Below are positions 1 to 7,757 of a stretch of DNA of 64,000 bases, one piece after another (the stretch's first letter is position 1; every line of letters begins with the position of its first letter). This stretch comes from Microbacterium aurantiacum (lineage in GTDB: Bacteria; Actinomycetota; Actinomycetes; Actinomycetales; Microbacteriaceae): assembly GCF_002872075.1 (NCBI RefSeq), contig NZ_PGGU01000005.1, positions 339,726-403,725 on the forward strand, in the 5' to 3' direction. A program made the translations under genes and the position numbers. The notes below the pieces were generated by a model that worked only from the letters and a program-made list of their open reading frames with translations, searched no databases and was not told the origin of the DNA.

Positions 1-192
1 CCCGTACGCGATCCGCGCGGGCGTGTGTCGGATGCGAGCGATCTCAAAGCCAGGTGAGCGAAGGGTATCTGCAAAGACACGCAGCGGGTTTCTGGCATCC
101 ACACGAAACCCACGAGACTCCAGCCAGTCTGCCGCCGCCTGGTCCTTCTTGACTACACCTCGTTCGGCTAGGAAGTGGGTTCTCTTCGACAC
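1..192 (-). CDS. Partial unknown protein, cut by the left window edge
   Basis: A minus-strand frame stays open from a GTG at 192-190 to base 1 (64 codons, no stop). The GTG has a GGAG Shine-Dalgarno five bases upstream. The translation begins VSKRTHFLAERGVVKKDQAA and continues with a WLESRGFRVDARNPLRVFAD segment. It reads like a folded, charged soluble domain, but I do not recognise the family. The 188 bases between this gene and the acetyltransferase gene ending at 381 show no other convincing gene; the frames there are short and lack a good start context. The existence of the gene is inferred from frame plus ribosome binding site only, and the real start could be another GTG or TTG upstream. 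Confidence 0.45.
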   Translation of the reverse strand, partial: MSKRTHFLAERGVVKKDQAAADWLESRGFRVDARNPLRVFADTLRSPGFEIARIRHTPARIAYG

Positions 193-380
193 GCTCTCTC
201 CGACTGCAACGCGACTCAACAACCACACTCTGCCACAGTTTGGTATACCGCTCTGCAACGTCGTAACGCCGCACTGTCAGCGGGCGAGACAGGAGTTCGA
301 CGGCCACGAGGCTCCCGGCCGCGGAGTCGAGCCGGCACGACTCATCGTGGCGGTGGGTACGGTGCCAGCAGCAGCGGCAC

Positions 381-926
381 CTATCGCGACCTGATCATGC
401 TGTAAACGAGCATGTCGCGGCGTTCCTCAGCGATCTCCTGCCACGAGCGGAGCAACCCTTCGCGCTCATAGCCGGCCCGTTCGGCTGTCCTGCAGGAAGC
501 CCTGTTCGCCGGGTCGATGTGAAGCTGCAGCCGGTGAAGGTTCGGGAGGCTCCATGCCCAGTCGGAGAGCGTATGCAGTGCGTCGAGCGCATACCCACGA
601 CGGCGACGACTCGGGCGGATCCAGTAGCCGATCGTCGCGCGACCTTCGTGCAGTTCGCGAAGCCAGAGTCCGATCTGTCCCACGCACTCATCCGCTGATT
701 GGATGGCGAACGAATAGCCGGAGCCCGTGCGCGCGCGTTCGTGCTGCCGCGCGATCCATTCCGCGGCGAGATCGGGATCGTTCGTTGCGGGGACCGTGGT
801 GACCGCCGTGATCGATCGATCTGTGGAGGCATCGAGCACCGCGTCGGCGTCAGTGCTCTCGAATGCGCGAAGGACGATCCTGTCACCCGCGATCCGGGGA
901 ACGACGACTTCCGGGAGTGCTGTCAT
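381..926 (-). CDS. GNAT family N-acetyltransferase (RimJ/RimL-like)
   Basis: Predicted acyl-CoA-dependent acetyltransferase of the RimJ/RimL type; the substrate (protein N-terminus or small amine) cannot be read from sequence. The protein opens with the usual ...RIAGDRIVLRAFESTDADAV strand, has a GYWIRPSRRRRGYALDALHT segment that is the acetyl-CoA pyrophosphate-binding loop, and ends with the typical CRTAERAGYEREGLLRSWQE motif. Two starts are possible: ATG at 926 (180 aa), four bases after the stop of the upstream acetyltransferase gene, and ATG at 953 (189-190 aa), which overlaps it by 23 bases. I prefer 926 because the homologous region starts shortly after it; neither has a strong ribosome binding site, so translation is probably coupled to the gene before it. 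Confidence 0.85.
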   Translation of the reverse strand: MTALPEVVVPRIAGDRIVLRAFESTDADAVLDASTDRSITAVTTVPATNDPDLAAEWIARQHERARTGSGYSFAIQSADECVGQIGLWLRELHEGRATIGYWIRPSRRRRGYALDALHTLSDWAWSLPNLHRLQLHIDPANRASCRTAERAGYEREGLLRSWQEIAEERRDMLVYSMIRSR

Positions 927-930
927 CCCA

Positions 931-1494
931 TCAGTATCGCCGTCCCGGCGCATGCTGCCGGCGATGTAGGTCCCGCACGGTCAGCAGACTGCGACCGTGC
1001 TCGGATTCCGCATTCGTGTGGCCTGTGTCTCGGAATCCGAGCTTCTCGAGGACCTTTCGTGAAGCGATGTTCCAGTCCCACACCGACGCCCACAACCGCG
1101 GATAGCCCGCGGTGCTCGCCCACGTGATCACCGCCTCCCCGGCTTCCGTGGCGTAACCGCGACTGTGGATCGCGCGCAGCAATTCGAACGCCAGCTCGGG
1201 GTCATCGGGCGAGCCGTTGCCGTTGAAGACGAGCCCGCAGTATCCGATCACGTCATCGGTGCCCTTTCGCTCCACCGTCAGCAGCCCCGGTCCCGGGTCG
1301 TCGAGCTGCCCCCTGATGTGAGTTGCGACATCCGACTCCGTAGGACGCCCGTCCGGACCCACGCGACGATGCGGCGGCACTCGCGCATCCCGTTCCGTCC
1401 ACAACCGATGGAAGACAGACGCATCCTCCACTCGCTGCCGGCGCAGGAGGAGACGCTCGGTTTCCAGGTTCTTCAATACGGATGCCGACGACAT
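931..1494 (-). CDS. GNAT family N-acetyltransferase
   Basis: 187-aa acetyltransferase of the same RimJ/RimL-like group as its downstream neighbour. It begins MSSASVLKNLETERLLLRRQ (the ETERLLLR strand is typical), has an acetyl-CoA loop in AIHSRGYATEAGEAVITWA, and a C-terminal NIASRKVLEKLGFRDTGHT motif. The two genes form a short minus-strand pair and could be an old duplication, though their sequences have diverged strongly. Substrate unknown. Confidence 0.85.
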   Translation of the reverse strand: MSSASVLKNLETERLLLRRQRVEDASVFHRLWTERDARVPPHRRVGPDGRPTESDVATHIRGQLDDPGPGLLTVERKGTDDVIGYCGLVFNGNGSPDDPELAFELLRAIHSRGYATEAGEAVITWASTAGYPRLWASVWDWNIASRKVLEKLGFRDTGHTNAESEHGRSLLTVRDLHRRQHAPGRRY

Positions 1495-1583
1495 GCCCCC
1501 ATCCTCCCAGCACGTCCGGTCACGCCTGCCTTCATGCGAGCGGTCGGCTGCGCGAGGTCTGCGGACTCGTAGACTCCCATCTC

Positions 1584-2141
1584 ATGGCTGAGTCTGTCAG
1601 GAATGTCCCGCATGACGATCTATCGACGAGCGACATCGCTGCCCTGCGCGCGCTGTTCGAGCGAGAGTACGCGGCGGATCTGGGGCCGTGGAACCCCGAT
1701 GCACCCTACGGCTACTCCCCTGCCGATCTGCACACCATGGTCATCGACGACGACGATGAACTGGTGGCGCATGTCGGTCACCAGCTCCGCACGATCACCG
1801 TCGGCGGCGCGGCCATCACGGTGGCGGGGACCGGTGGGGTGCTCGTCGATGCCGGGTGGCGTGGAACCGGTGTCGGCAGGCGGGTGATGCAGCACGCTCA
1901 GGATGCCATGTAGGCGAACCCGTCCATCTCGTTCGGATATCTGGGGTGCCGTGACGAGGTCGTCGCCTTCTACGAAGCCACCGGCTGGCACCGCATCCAC
2001 GTCGTGGAGCACTGCGAGTCCTGGAGCGAGCCGGGTACGACCATCACCGCTCATGATTCCCCGATTCTGATCTACCCGGTCCGCTCGACGCTCGCTGACT
2101 GGCCCCGAGGCGAGGTGGATCTGCTCGGCACTCCGTGGTGA
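1584..2141 (+). pseudogene. GNAT acetyltransferase interrupted by an in-frame TAG, AAC(2')-like
   Basis: Reading from ATG at 1584, the frame encodes an acetyltransferase N-terminal half (DIAALRALFEREYAADLG, then a VDAGWRGTGVGRRVMQHAQD acetyl-CoA loop) and reaches a TAG at 1911-1913, codon 110. The same frame continues for 75 codons to a TGA at 2139-2141 and gives a coherent C-terminal half: FGYLGCRDEVVAFYEATGWH, then ILIYPVRSTLADWPRGEVD ending LLGTPW. Both halves are needed for the fold. The overall plan (GNAT core, YEATGW motif, a tail with a DWPRGEVD segment) resembles aminoglycoside 2'-N-acetyltransferases, but this family assignment is tentative. Either the gene is a recent pseudogene, the base is a sequencing error, or the stop is read through. 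Confidence 0.75.
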
Positions 2142-2175
2142 GCGGGCAGACGGGTTGAACCAGAGCGTGCGGTCC

Positions 2176-3258
2176 TCAGATCCTCCCCCGCACCGGCGTA
2201 CGCTCCACCGTGTCCCCGTCTGCGGGCATCTCCATCTCCGCGCGCACACCCAGCAGACGCACCTCGCGGTCCTCGTCGAGTTCGCCGCCGAGTGCCAAGG
2301 CAGCAGCCACGAACGCGGCACGGTCGGTCGTCGCCGACGCGAGCTTGCGTCCGGTGGTCTTGGTGACGAAGGGCGCGTACCGCACCTTGAGATGGACGCG
2401 GATCACCGCTCGTCCCTCCGCGGCGCAATCATCGAAAGCGTCCTCCGCCAGCGCACGGATCGCCTCCTCGATCTCCGACGCGGTCGTCAGGTTCGACTGG
2501 AAGGTCGTCTCGCGGCTGTGACTGCGAGCGACCCACGGCGTGTCGTCGACGACACTTGGGCCGTCTCCCGAGCCGAGCCCGTGGTACCACACCCCCATCT
2601 TCGGACCGAACTCCGCTATGAGGTCGTCGCGTTCCGCGTCAGCGAGCTCCCGGACAGTCTTTATGCCGTGATCCGCGAGGCGCTTCTGGACCCGTGAGCC
2701 GACGCCCCAGAGGTCACGCGTCGGTCTCTCCCCCATCACCTCGAACCAGTTCTCCTTCGTCAGGCGGAAGGTCCCTCTCGGCTTGCCGAACTCGGTCGCG
2801 ATCTTGGCGCGGATCTTGTTGTCGCCGATGCCCACCGAGCAGTGCAGGCGGGTCGCCTCCAGAATGGCGGCTTGCGCCCCACGTGCTACGGATTCGGGGT
2901 CATCGGTGGTCACGCCGAGGAAGCACTCGTCCCAGCCGATGATCTCCAGCACGACGCCGGGCTGCGCGCGGAGGGTCATCATCACCGCGCCGGATGCTGC
3001 CTCGTACGCCGCATGGTCGACGGGCAGGAACACTGCATCCTCCGGTGCCTTGCGGGCGGCGATCTTCAACGGCATCCCGGAGCCGATGCCGTACGCGCGG
3101 GCTTCGTACGAGGCGGTCGAGACGACTGCCCGTTCTGTCGGATCACCCTGCCCGCCGACGATCACCGGTCTGCCGGCGAGTTCCGGGTGACGCAGGACCT
3201 CGACCGCGGCGATGAACTGGTCCATGTCGACATGCAGCACCCAGGGAACCGCGTTCAT
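2176..3258 (-). CDS. dinB: Y-family DNA polymerase IV, DinB2 type
   Basis: 360-aa translesion DNA polymerase that copies damaged templates. The palm carries the metal-binding HVDMDQF (D11, D13) and GWDECFL (Asp-Glu) motifs; the helix-hairpin-helix region LWGVGSRVQKRLADHGIKT and the little-finger domain follow. The wording of the motifs (DQF, GWDE rather than SIDE, LTKENWFEVMGERP) matches mycobacterial DinB2 rather than DinB1. The residue at the steric-gate position, after D13-Q14-F15, is isoleucine 16 rather than Tyr or Phe. No C-terminal beta-clamp motif is obvious; the protein ends shortly after the little finger. It has its own short upstream region of about 140 bases shared with the divergent lipoprotein gene, in which I saw no LexA-type box. 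Confidence 0.93.
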   Translation of the reverse strand: MNAVPWVLHVDMDQFIAAVEVLRHPELAGRPVIVGGQGDPTERAVVSTASYEARAYGIGSGMPLKIAARKAPEDAVFLPVDHAAYEAASGAVMMTLRAQPGVVLEIIGWDECFLGVTTDDPESVARGAQAAILEATRLHCSVGIGDNKIRAKIATEFGKPRGTFRLTKENWFEVMGERPTRDLWGVGSRVQKRLADHGIKTVRELADAERDDLIAEFGPKMGVWYHGLGSGDGPSVVDDTPWVARSHSRETTFQSNLTTASEIEEAIRALAEDAFDDCAAEGRAVIRVHLKVRYAPFVTKTTGRKLASATTDRAAFVAAALALGGELDEDREVRLLGVRAEMEMPADGDTVERTPVRGRI

Positions 3259-3413
3259 CGGACTCCCGTACTAGACCATGAGAGTTCTCGCATGGCGCCC
3301 ACTGTAGCCGTGCTCCCGGGGCGCCGTCACGACCCCGGCCATCCCCGTGTGGTTTACTGGGCGGCGTTTGCGCGAACCTGCGCACGCACATCGAAGAACC
3401 CATGGGGGAACCA

Positions 3414-3893
3414 ATGAACCGCCGTCTCGCCGCTCTGACCATCGCCACGGTCGCCATGCTCGGACTCACCGCCTGCTCCGGCTCGCCGACCACCTCGGAG
3501 AGCTCGTCCCCTGAGGCCGGAAACTCCGCCCCGGCGGAGGAGACAACCAGCGAGCAGTCGCTGACCGAAGCATGCGCAGAGGCCGGCGCGCAGGTGCAGG
3601 AGGCGACCAAGACCTTGAGCGAGCTGGACGTCACGGCCGCGACGGCAGACCCGCAGGGCACGATCGCGCAGTACACCGAGGCCGCGGAGGCGATCGGCGC
3701 CGCCGCCGAATCGGTCTCCAACCCCGAGGTCAAGGCTGCAGTCAGCGCCTTCCACGAGGACTTCGCGACGATGAACGACCTTCTTTCGAGGATGCTGATC
3801 GACCAGGACGCCTCTGCCGTCGCCGAGATCGGCGCCGTCGCGACCGAGATCCAGGAGTCCGCTGCGGCGATCGGCACGCTCTGCGCCGCCTGA
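3414..3893 (+). CDS. Small secreted lipoprotein of unknown function
   Basis: 159-aa protein with a classic lipoprotein signal: MNRR, a hydrophobic stretch, then the lipobox L-T-A-C21, so it should be exported and lipid-anchored on the outer face of the membrane. A Ser/Thr/Glu-rich linker follows, then an alpha-helical, Ala/Glu-rich domain of about 110 residues with two cysteines (in TEACAEAG and near the end in TLCAA) that could form a disulfide. An ATG at 3402 is in frame, but the ATG at 3414 is preceded by GGGGGAA at the right distance and gives the normal short positively charged N-terminus. No enzyme motif; function not recognised. Confidence 0.8.
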   Translation: MNRRLAALTIATVAMLGLTACSGSPTTSESSSPEAGNSAPAEETTSEQSLTEACAEAGAQVQEATKTLSELDVTAATADPQGTIAQYTEAAEAIGAAAESVSNPEVKAAVSAFHEDFATMNDLLSRMLIDQDASAVAEIGAVATEIQESAAAIGTLCAA

Positions 3894-3905
3894 ACCGGAT
3901 CTGAT

Positions 3906-3947
3906 GCACAGGAGCCCCGCGATCTGACGGTCGCGGGGCTCCTGTGC
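3906..3947. terminator. Hairpin terminator between convergent genes
   Basis: A perfect 17-bp stem (3906-3922 with 3931-3947) closes an 8-base loop in the 71-base gap between the lipoprotein gene (+) and the VOC gene (-), both of which end here. There is no long U-tract, as is usual in high-GC actinobacteria. Its position suits termination from both sides. Confidence 0.85.
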
Positions 3948-3964
3948 GCGAAGTGGCGATCAGA

Positions 3965-4333
3965 TCATCGCGTGGACCACACACCGAGCTCATTGCCACT
4001 CGGGTCGGCGAAATGCAGCCGACGTCCACCAGGGAAGCCGTACGGCTCCGTCCTGATCTCGCCTCCGGCCCCGACGATGGCGCGCCTGGTCTCGTCGAGA
4101 TCGTCGGAGTAGAGCAGCACGAACGGACCGCCGACAGGGCGCGGTTCGGCGCCGCCGAACAGACCTCCGACCTCTCCCCCACCGTTGAGGGCAGCAATGC
4201 CGGCGTACGTCGGGCCGTAGTCGTTGAACCGCCAGCCGAACGCGTGGGCGTAGAACGATTTTGCGGCTTCGAGGTCGGTGACCGTGAGCTCGACGTAGTT
4301 GATCGAATGGTGCACGGGCGTGTCTGATGTCAT
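3965..4333 (-). CDS. VOC superfamily (glyoxalase/bleomycin-resistance fold) protein
   Basis: 122-aa protein with the paired beta-alpha-beta-beta-beta modules of the vicinal-oxygen-chelate fold: module one opens HHSINYVELTVTDLEAAKSF and carries YAHAFGWRF, and module two ends RRLHFADPSGNELGVWS. The His/Glu positions usual for metal binding are largely present (H near residue 8, H and E in the last strand), so it may bind a divalent metal. Members of this group range from glyoxalases to dioxygenases to drug-binding proteins; the exact role cannot be assigned. Confidence 0.85.
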   Translation of the reverse strand: MTSDTPVHHSINYVELTVTDLEAAKSFYAHAFGWRFNDYGPTYAGIAALNGGGEVGGLFGGAEPRPVGGPFVLLYSDDLDETRRAIVGAGGEIRTEPYGFPGGRRLHFADPSGNELGVWSTR

Positions 4334-4414
4334 GTCGGCACCCTAACGCCGCTGTCCGACACGACGCGGGTCGCGTCGCCCGCGTCGTCCTGGCGCCGGG
4401 GGTAGCGTTGAGGT

Positions 4415-5746
4415 GTGCGCACAGTCCCGGTCACCCCCATCGCGTCCCCGGGTTGGCGGGCATGGCTGATCTGGTCGGTGGGCGTCGCCGCGTACGTGCT
4501 CGCCATCACCAATCGCACCTCTCTCGGCGCGGTCGGCGTCGACGCCGCAGATCGTTTCGATGCGGATGCGGCCACGCTCGCACTCTTCGCGGTCGTGCAG
4601 CTCGCGGTGTACGGGGGCATGCAGATTCCGGTGGGCGTGCTGCTGGACCGATACGGGTCACGGCCGATCATGACGATCGGAATGCTGCTCATGGCGGCCG
4701 GTCAGCTGACGATGGCGCTCTCCCCCAGCATCGGCGTCGCGATCGTCGCCCGCATCCTCCTCGGCGCCGGCGACGCAGCGGTGTTCCCCGCTGTGCTCCG
4801 GCTGGTCGCGACGTGGTTCCCCGCCCAGCGCGCGCCGCTCATGGTGCAGTTCACCGGGATCATCGGTCAGGCCGGTCAGCTGGTGGCTCTGGTCCCGCTC
4901 GCCGCACTCCTGCACGCGACGAGCTGGACGATCACGTTCGGCAGCATCGCCGGGCTCGGGATGCTCTTCGCGATCCTCGTGGCGGTCGTGATCCGCAATC
5001 ATCCGCCGGAACGCGGCGCCGACGTCTCGGTCAACACCGACACCGGTGTCATCCGGGTCGTCACCTCGGCGATCGACACGGGTGTCGGCATCCGCGCCTC
5101 CTGGGCGCACCCAGGCACGCGACTGGCCTTCTGGTCGCATTTCACGACGCCGTTCGCGGGCACCGCATTCGTGCTGCTCTGGGGAATGCCGTTCCTCACC
5201 GCCGGTCAGGGTCTCAGCACCGCGCACGCGGCCGGCATCATCTCGGTGTACGTCGTCGCCGGCATGGCGCTCGGTCCCGTGATCGGCGAACTGTCCCGCC
5301 GGTTGCCGAACCAGCGGTCGTATGCTCTCGTGCTGCCGGCGATCGCCGTACAGATGATCGCCTGGGTCGCCGTCATCGCGCTGCCTGCAGCTGCTCCCGT
5401 CTGGCTGCTGTACGTCCTCGCCGTCGCTCTCGCGACAGGCGGCCCCGCCTCGATGATCGCGTTCGATCACGCACGCACGCACAACCCCTCTCATCGCCTC
5501 AGCACGGCGACAGGCGTCACGAACGCGGGCGGATTCATCGCGGCGCTCATCGCGATCTTCTTCATCGGACTGGCCCTCGATCTTCAGGGTGCAGGAACTC
5601 CGGAGACCTACTCTCTCGATGCGTTCCGCGTGGCCTTCCTGACTCCGATCCCGCTGTGGATCCTCGGGGTCGTCTTCATCCTGATCGAACGCAAGAGCAC
5701 CCGCATCCGGATGGGGCTCGACCCTGAGCGTGCACGCCGCCCCTGA
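4415..5746 (+). CDS. MFS transporter, 12 membrane segments
   Basis: 443-aa major facilitator superfamily permease starting at GTG 4415. It has a loop 2-3 signature (GVLLDRYGSRPIMTIGMLLM), the LLGAGDAAVFPAVLRLVATWF helix typical of the family, a central cytoplasmic loop around residues 190-225, and six further hydrophobic helices. The C-terminus is short and basic (ERKSTRIRMG). It sits alone, followed 21 bases later by an acetyltransferase gene on the same strand; that context does not indicate a substrate. The loop-4 motif resembles anion:cation symporter-type MFS proteins, but this is a weak hint. Confidence 0.9.
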   Translation: MRTVPVTPIASPGWRAWLIWSVGVAAYVLAITNRTSLGAVGVDAADRFDADAATLALFAVVQLAVYGGMQIPVGVLLDRYGSRPIMTIGMLLMAAGQLTMALSPSIGVAIVARILLGAGDAAVFPAVLRLVATWFPAQRAPLMVQFTGIIGQAGQLVALVPLAALLHATSWTITFGSIAGLGMLFAILVAVVIRNHPPERGADVSVNTDTGVIRVVTSAIDTGVGIRASWAHPGTRLAFWSHFTTPFAGTAFVLLWGMPFLTAGQGLSTAHAAGIISVYVVAGMALGPVIGELSRRLPNQRSYALVLPAIAVQMIAWVAVIALPAAAPVWLLYVLAVALATGGPASMIAFDHARTHNPSHRLSTATGVTNAGGFIAALIAIFFIGLALDLQGAGTPETYSLDAFRVAFLTPIPLWILGVVFILIERKSTRIRMGLDPERARRP

Positions 5747-5767
5747 TCACGGTTCGTAGGATGAATC

Positions 5768-6187
5768 ATGCCTTCCTCCTACACGTTCTCCAACGACTCC
5801 GCTCGCATCGATCGCGATCGGGTGCACCTCTGGCTGAGTGAGAAGTCGTACTGGGCGAACGGGCGTGCACGCGAGGTGCAGGATGCGGCCATCGACGGTT
5901 CGCGCAATTACGGCGTGTGGGATTCATCCGGTACGCAGGTCGCCTACGCACGCGTCGTCACGGATGCCGTCACGTTCGCCTGGCTGTGCGATGTCTTCGT
6001 CGACGAAGAAGAGCGTGGCAACGGCATCGGGAAGATGCTCGTCGAGGGAGTGATCGCCGACCTCCAGCCGCTCGGCCTCACCCGGATGCTGCTGGCGACT
6101 GCGGACGCGCACGGCCTCTACGCGCAGTACGGCTTCGCGCCCTCCGAGGACCCCACCCGCTACATGATCAAGCAGATGCGCCCCTGA
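5768..6187 (+). CDS. GNAT family N-acetyltransferase
   Basis: 139-aa compact acetyltransferase with the acetyl-CoA binding run VDEEERGNGIGKMLVEGVIA and a late ATADAHGLYAQYGFAP motif characteristic of small YitI/Arsenate-like GNATs. It follows the MFS gene by 21 bases and is probably cotranscribed with it. Convergent with the SUMF1-type gene, whose stop is only five bases away. Substrate unknown. Confidence 0.88.
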   Translation: MPSSYTFSNDSARIDRDRVHLWLSEKSYWANGRAREVQDAAIDGSRNYGVWDSSGTQVAYARVVTDAVTFAWLCDVFVDEEERGNGIGKMLVEGVIADLQPLGLTRMLLATADAHGLYAQYGFAPSEDPTRYMIKQMRP

Positions 6188-6191
6188 CCGG

Positions 6192-6941
6192 TCACCGTCC
6201 CCGCGGGGTCCAACCGGAAGGGAGTGCGCCGTCGATCAGAGCGCGCTCCCGGTCGGCCTGCGCGGACCAGCCCTGCGCCTCATCGAACGTGTCGAACGCA
6301 CCGCGTGCGAGACGCAGGCCCACGTCTTCGTGATGCATCCGCGGGGCCCCTCCTCGCCGTACCGAGGCACGCACGCTCCACGCGTCATCGGCGAACCCTC
6401 CGCCGCGGAACACCCGGTAGTCGTCGTAGCGTGCGGGGTCGAGCAGATCCCAGCACCATTCCCAGACGTTGCCGAGCGTGTCGAACAGGCCGTTGAGGTT
6501 GGGGATCTTCCCGCCCACCGGCTGCGGGGTGCCCACGCCGTCGGCGCCGGTCCATGCAGCATCCGACAGCGGCGCGTAGTGGGGGCCGACCGAACCGGCT
6601 CGGCAGGCGAACTCCCATTCGGCTTCGGTCGGCAGGCGGTATCCATCGGAAGTCACGTCCCAGGTGACTTCCTCGCCATCGAAGCGGTAGACGGGGTCAA
6701 GACCCTCCCACTCCGACGCGGCGTTGCAGAAGCGCACAGCGCGGAACCAGCTCACGTCCGAGGCCGGACGGCGCGGATGCGGGGCTGGGATGCCGAGGAT
6801 CTCGGCCAGCTGCTCCTCGGTGACGGCGTAAACGCCGATCTCGAACGCTTCGAGTTCGACGACGCGCTGCATCTTGCGCCGCGCATCATGCAGCGTCACC
6901 GTACCGGACGGGATTCCGGCGAGTTCGAAGTCGCCGCTCAC
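6192..6941 (-). CDS. SUMF1/FGE-fold protein without the oxidase cysteines
   Basis: 249-aa protein of the formylglycine-generating-enzyme-like fold. The landmarks are all there: IPSGTVTLHD near the start, VSWFRAVRFCNAASEWEGLD, GYRLPTEAEWEFACRAG, GLFDTLGNVWEWCWDLLDPA, then RVFRGGGFADDAWSVRASVR and DVGLRLARG. In true sulfatase-activating FGEs the end of the domain carries a Cys pair; here that stretch has no cysteine, so copper-dependent FGE activity is unlikely. A longer frame starts at 7010 but overlaps the upstream esterase gene by 50 bases; GTG at 6941, 20 bases after that gene's stop and just before the domain, is preferred. Probably cotranscribed with and coupled to the SGNH esterase. Confidence 0.83.
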   Translation of the reverse strand: MSGDFELAGIPSGTVTLHDARRKMQRVVELEAFEIGVYAVTEEQLAEILGIPAPHPRRPASDVSWFRAVRFCNAASEWEGLDPVYRFDGEEVTWDVTSDGYRLPTEAEWEFACRAGSVGPHYAPLSDAAWTGADGVGTPQPVGGKIPNLNGLFDTLGNVWEWCWDLLDPARYDDYRVFRGGGFADDAWSVRASVRRGGAPRMHHEDVGLRLARGAFDTFDEAQGWSAQADRERALIDGALPSGWTPRGR

Positions 6942-6960
6942 GTTCCGACCGAAGGGCTCA

Positions 6961-7716
6961 TCATTGCGGAATCCGCTCCACCCACGCGGGGTACTTGGCC
7001 GTACGTCCATCGCCGGATGACGTTCTGGTGACGCGCCGCTTCACCCATGGGCCGACGTGCTCGCGGTAATAGGACGCTCCGGACGGCCCACCGGTTCCCG
7101 GCTGCGGCGGGGCCCACCAGATCTCCGGAGGCTCGAACCCGAGCGCGTGCAGCACTCTGGCCGCCACCCTGTGGTGTCCGGCGGCATTCATGTGCAGCCG
7201 GTCCTCAGACCAGTACGGCGCGCGTGAGAGCTCCCTGTCCGGCCAGTTCAGCGCGCGGATCACGTCGGGGCGATCCTGGACGCGTCGCAGCACAGCTTCG
7301 GAGAGCAGATCGCCTCGCCGCTGCACGATGTTGCCCATCGGCAGCTGGCCGCTCGGATTCGCGCCCGACAGCAGGATCATCGTGACACCCTCCTCATCGC
7401 ATCGGCGCAGCACCCGGCTGAACGCATCGGCGATGTGCTCGACGTCGGTACGCGGTCGAAGCATGTCGTTGCCGCCGCCGTTGAACGAGAGATGCGTGGG
7501 GTGCAGGGCGAGCGCCGGCTCGAGCTGCTGCTCGACGATGGGCCAGGCGAGCCGACCCCGGATGGCGAGGTTCGCGTACTGGATCGGCCGCCCCGCGGCG
7601 TCGGCCCAGCCCTGGGCCGTGAGATCGGCCCAGCCCCGTTCCCGCCCGTCCGGGAGGACATCGCCGACACCCTCCGTGAAGGAATCTCCGATCGCCACGA
7701 AACGCACGTCAGTCAC
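6961..7716 (-). CDS. SGNH/GDSL-family hydrolase
   Basis: 251-aa serine esterase of the SGNH type. Block I is AIGDSFTEG with nucleophile S12; block III is FNGGGNDML (the Gly-Asn pair); block V is DRLHMNAAGHHRVA with the catalytic Asp and His. No signal peptide or membrane segment is visible, so it is likely cytoplasmic. The last 50 residues, after GFEPPEIWW, form a basic tail not needed for the fold. Related actinobacterial proteins act on acyl or acetyl esters; substrate unknown. Upstream of and likely cotranscribed with the SUMF1-type gene. Confidence 0.9.
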   Translation of the reverse strand: MTDVRFVAIGDSFTEGVGDVLPDGRERGWADLTAQGWADAAGRPIQYANLAIRGRLAWPIVEQQLEPALALHPTHLSFNGGGNDMLRPRTDVEHIADAFSRVLRRCDEEGVTMILLSGANPSGQLPMGNIVQRRGDLLSEAVLRRVQDRPDVIRALNWPDRELSRAPYWSEDRLHMNAAGHHRVAARVLHALGFEPPEIWWAPPQPGTGGPSGASYYREHVGPWVKRRVTRTSSGDGRTAKYPAWVERIPQ

Positions 7717-7757
7717 TCACCAAGAATAGGCCCGGACCGTGCGCTGCAGTGCCGGAT

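Noticed and set aside
4327..5727. 466-codon frame overlapping the MFS gene in another frame
   Set aside because: The MFS protein in the other frame has 12 clear membrane helices; this frame is Arg/His-rich noise.
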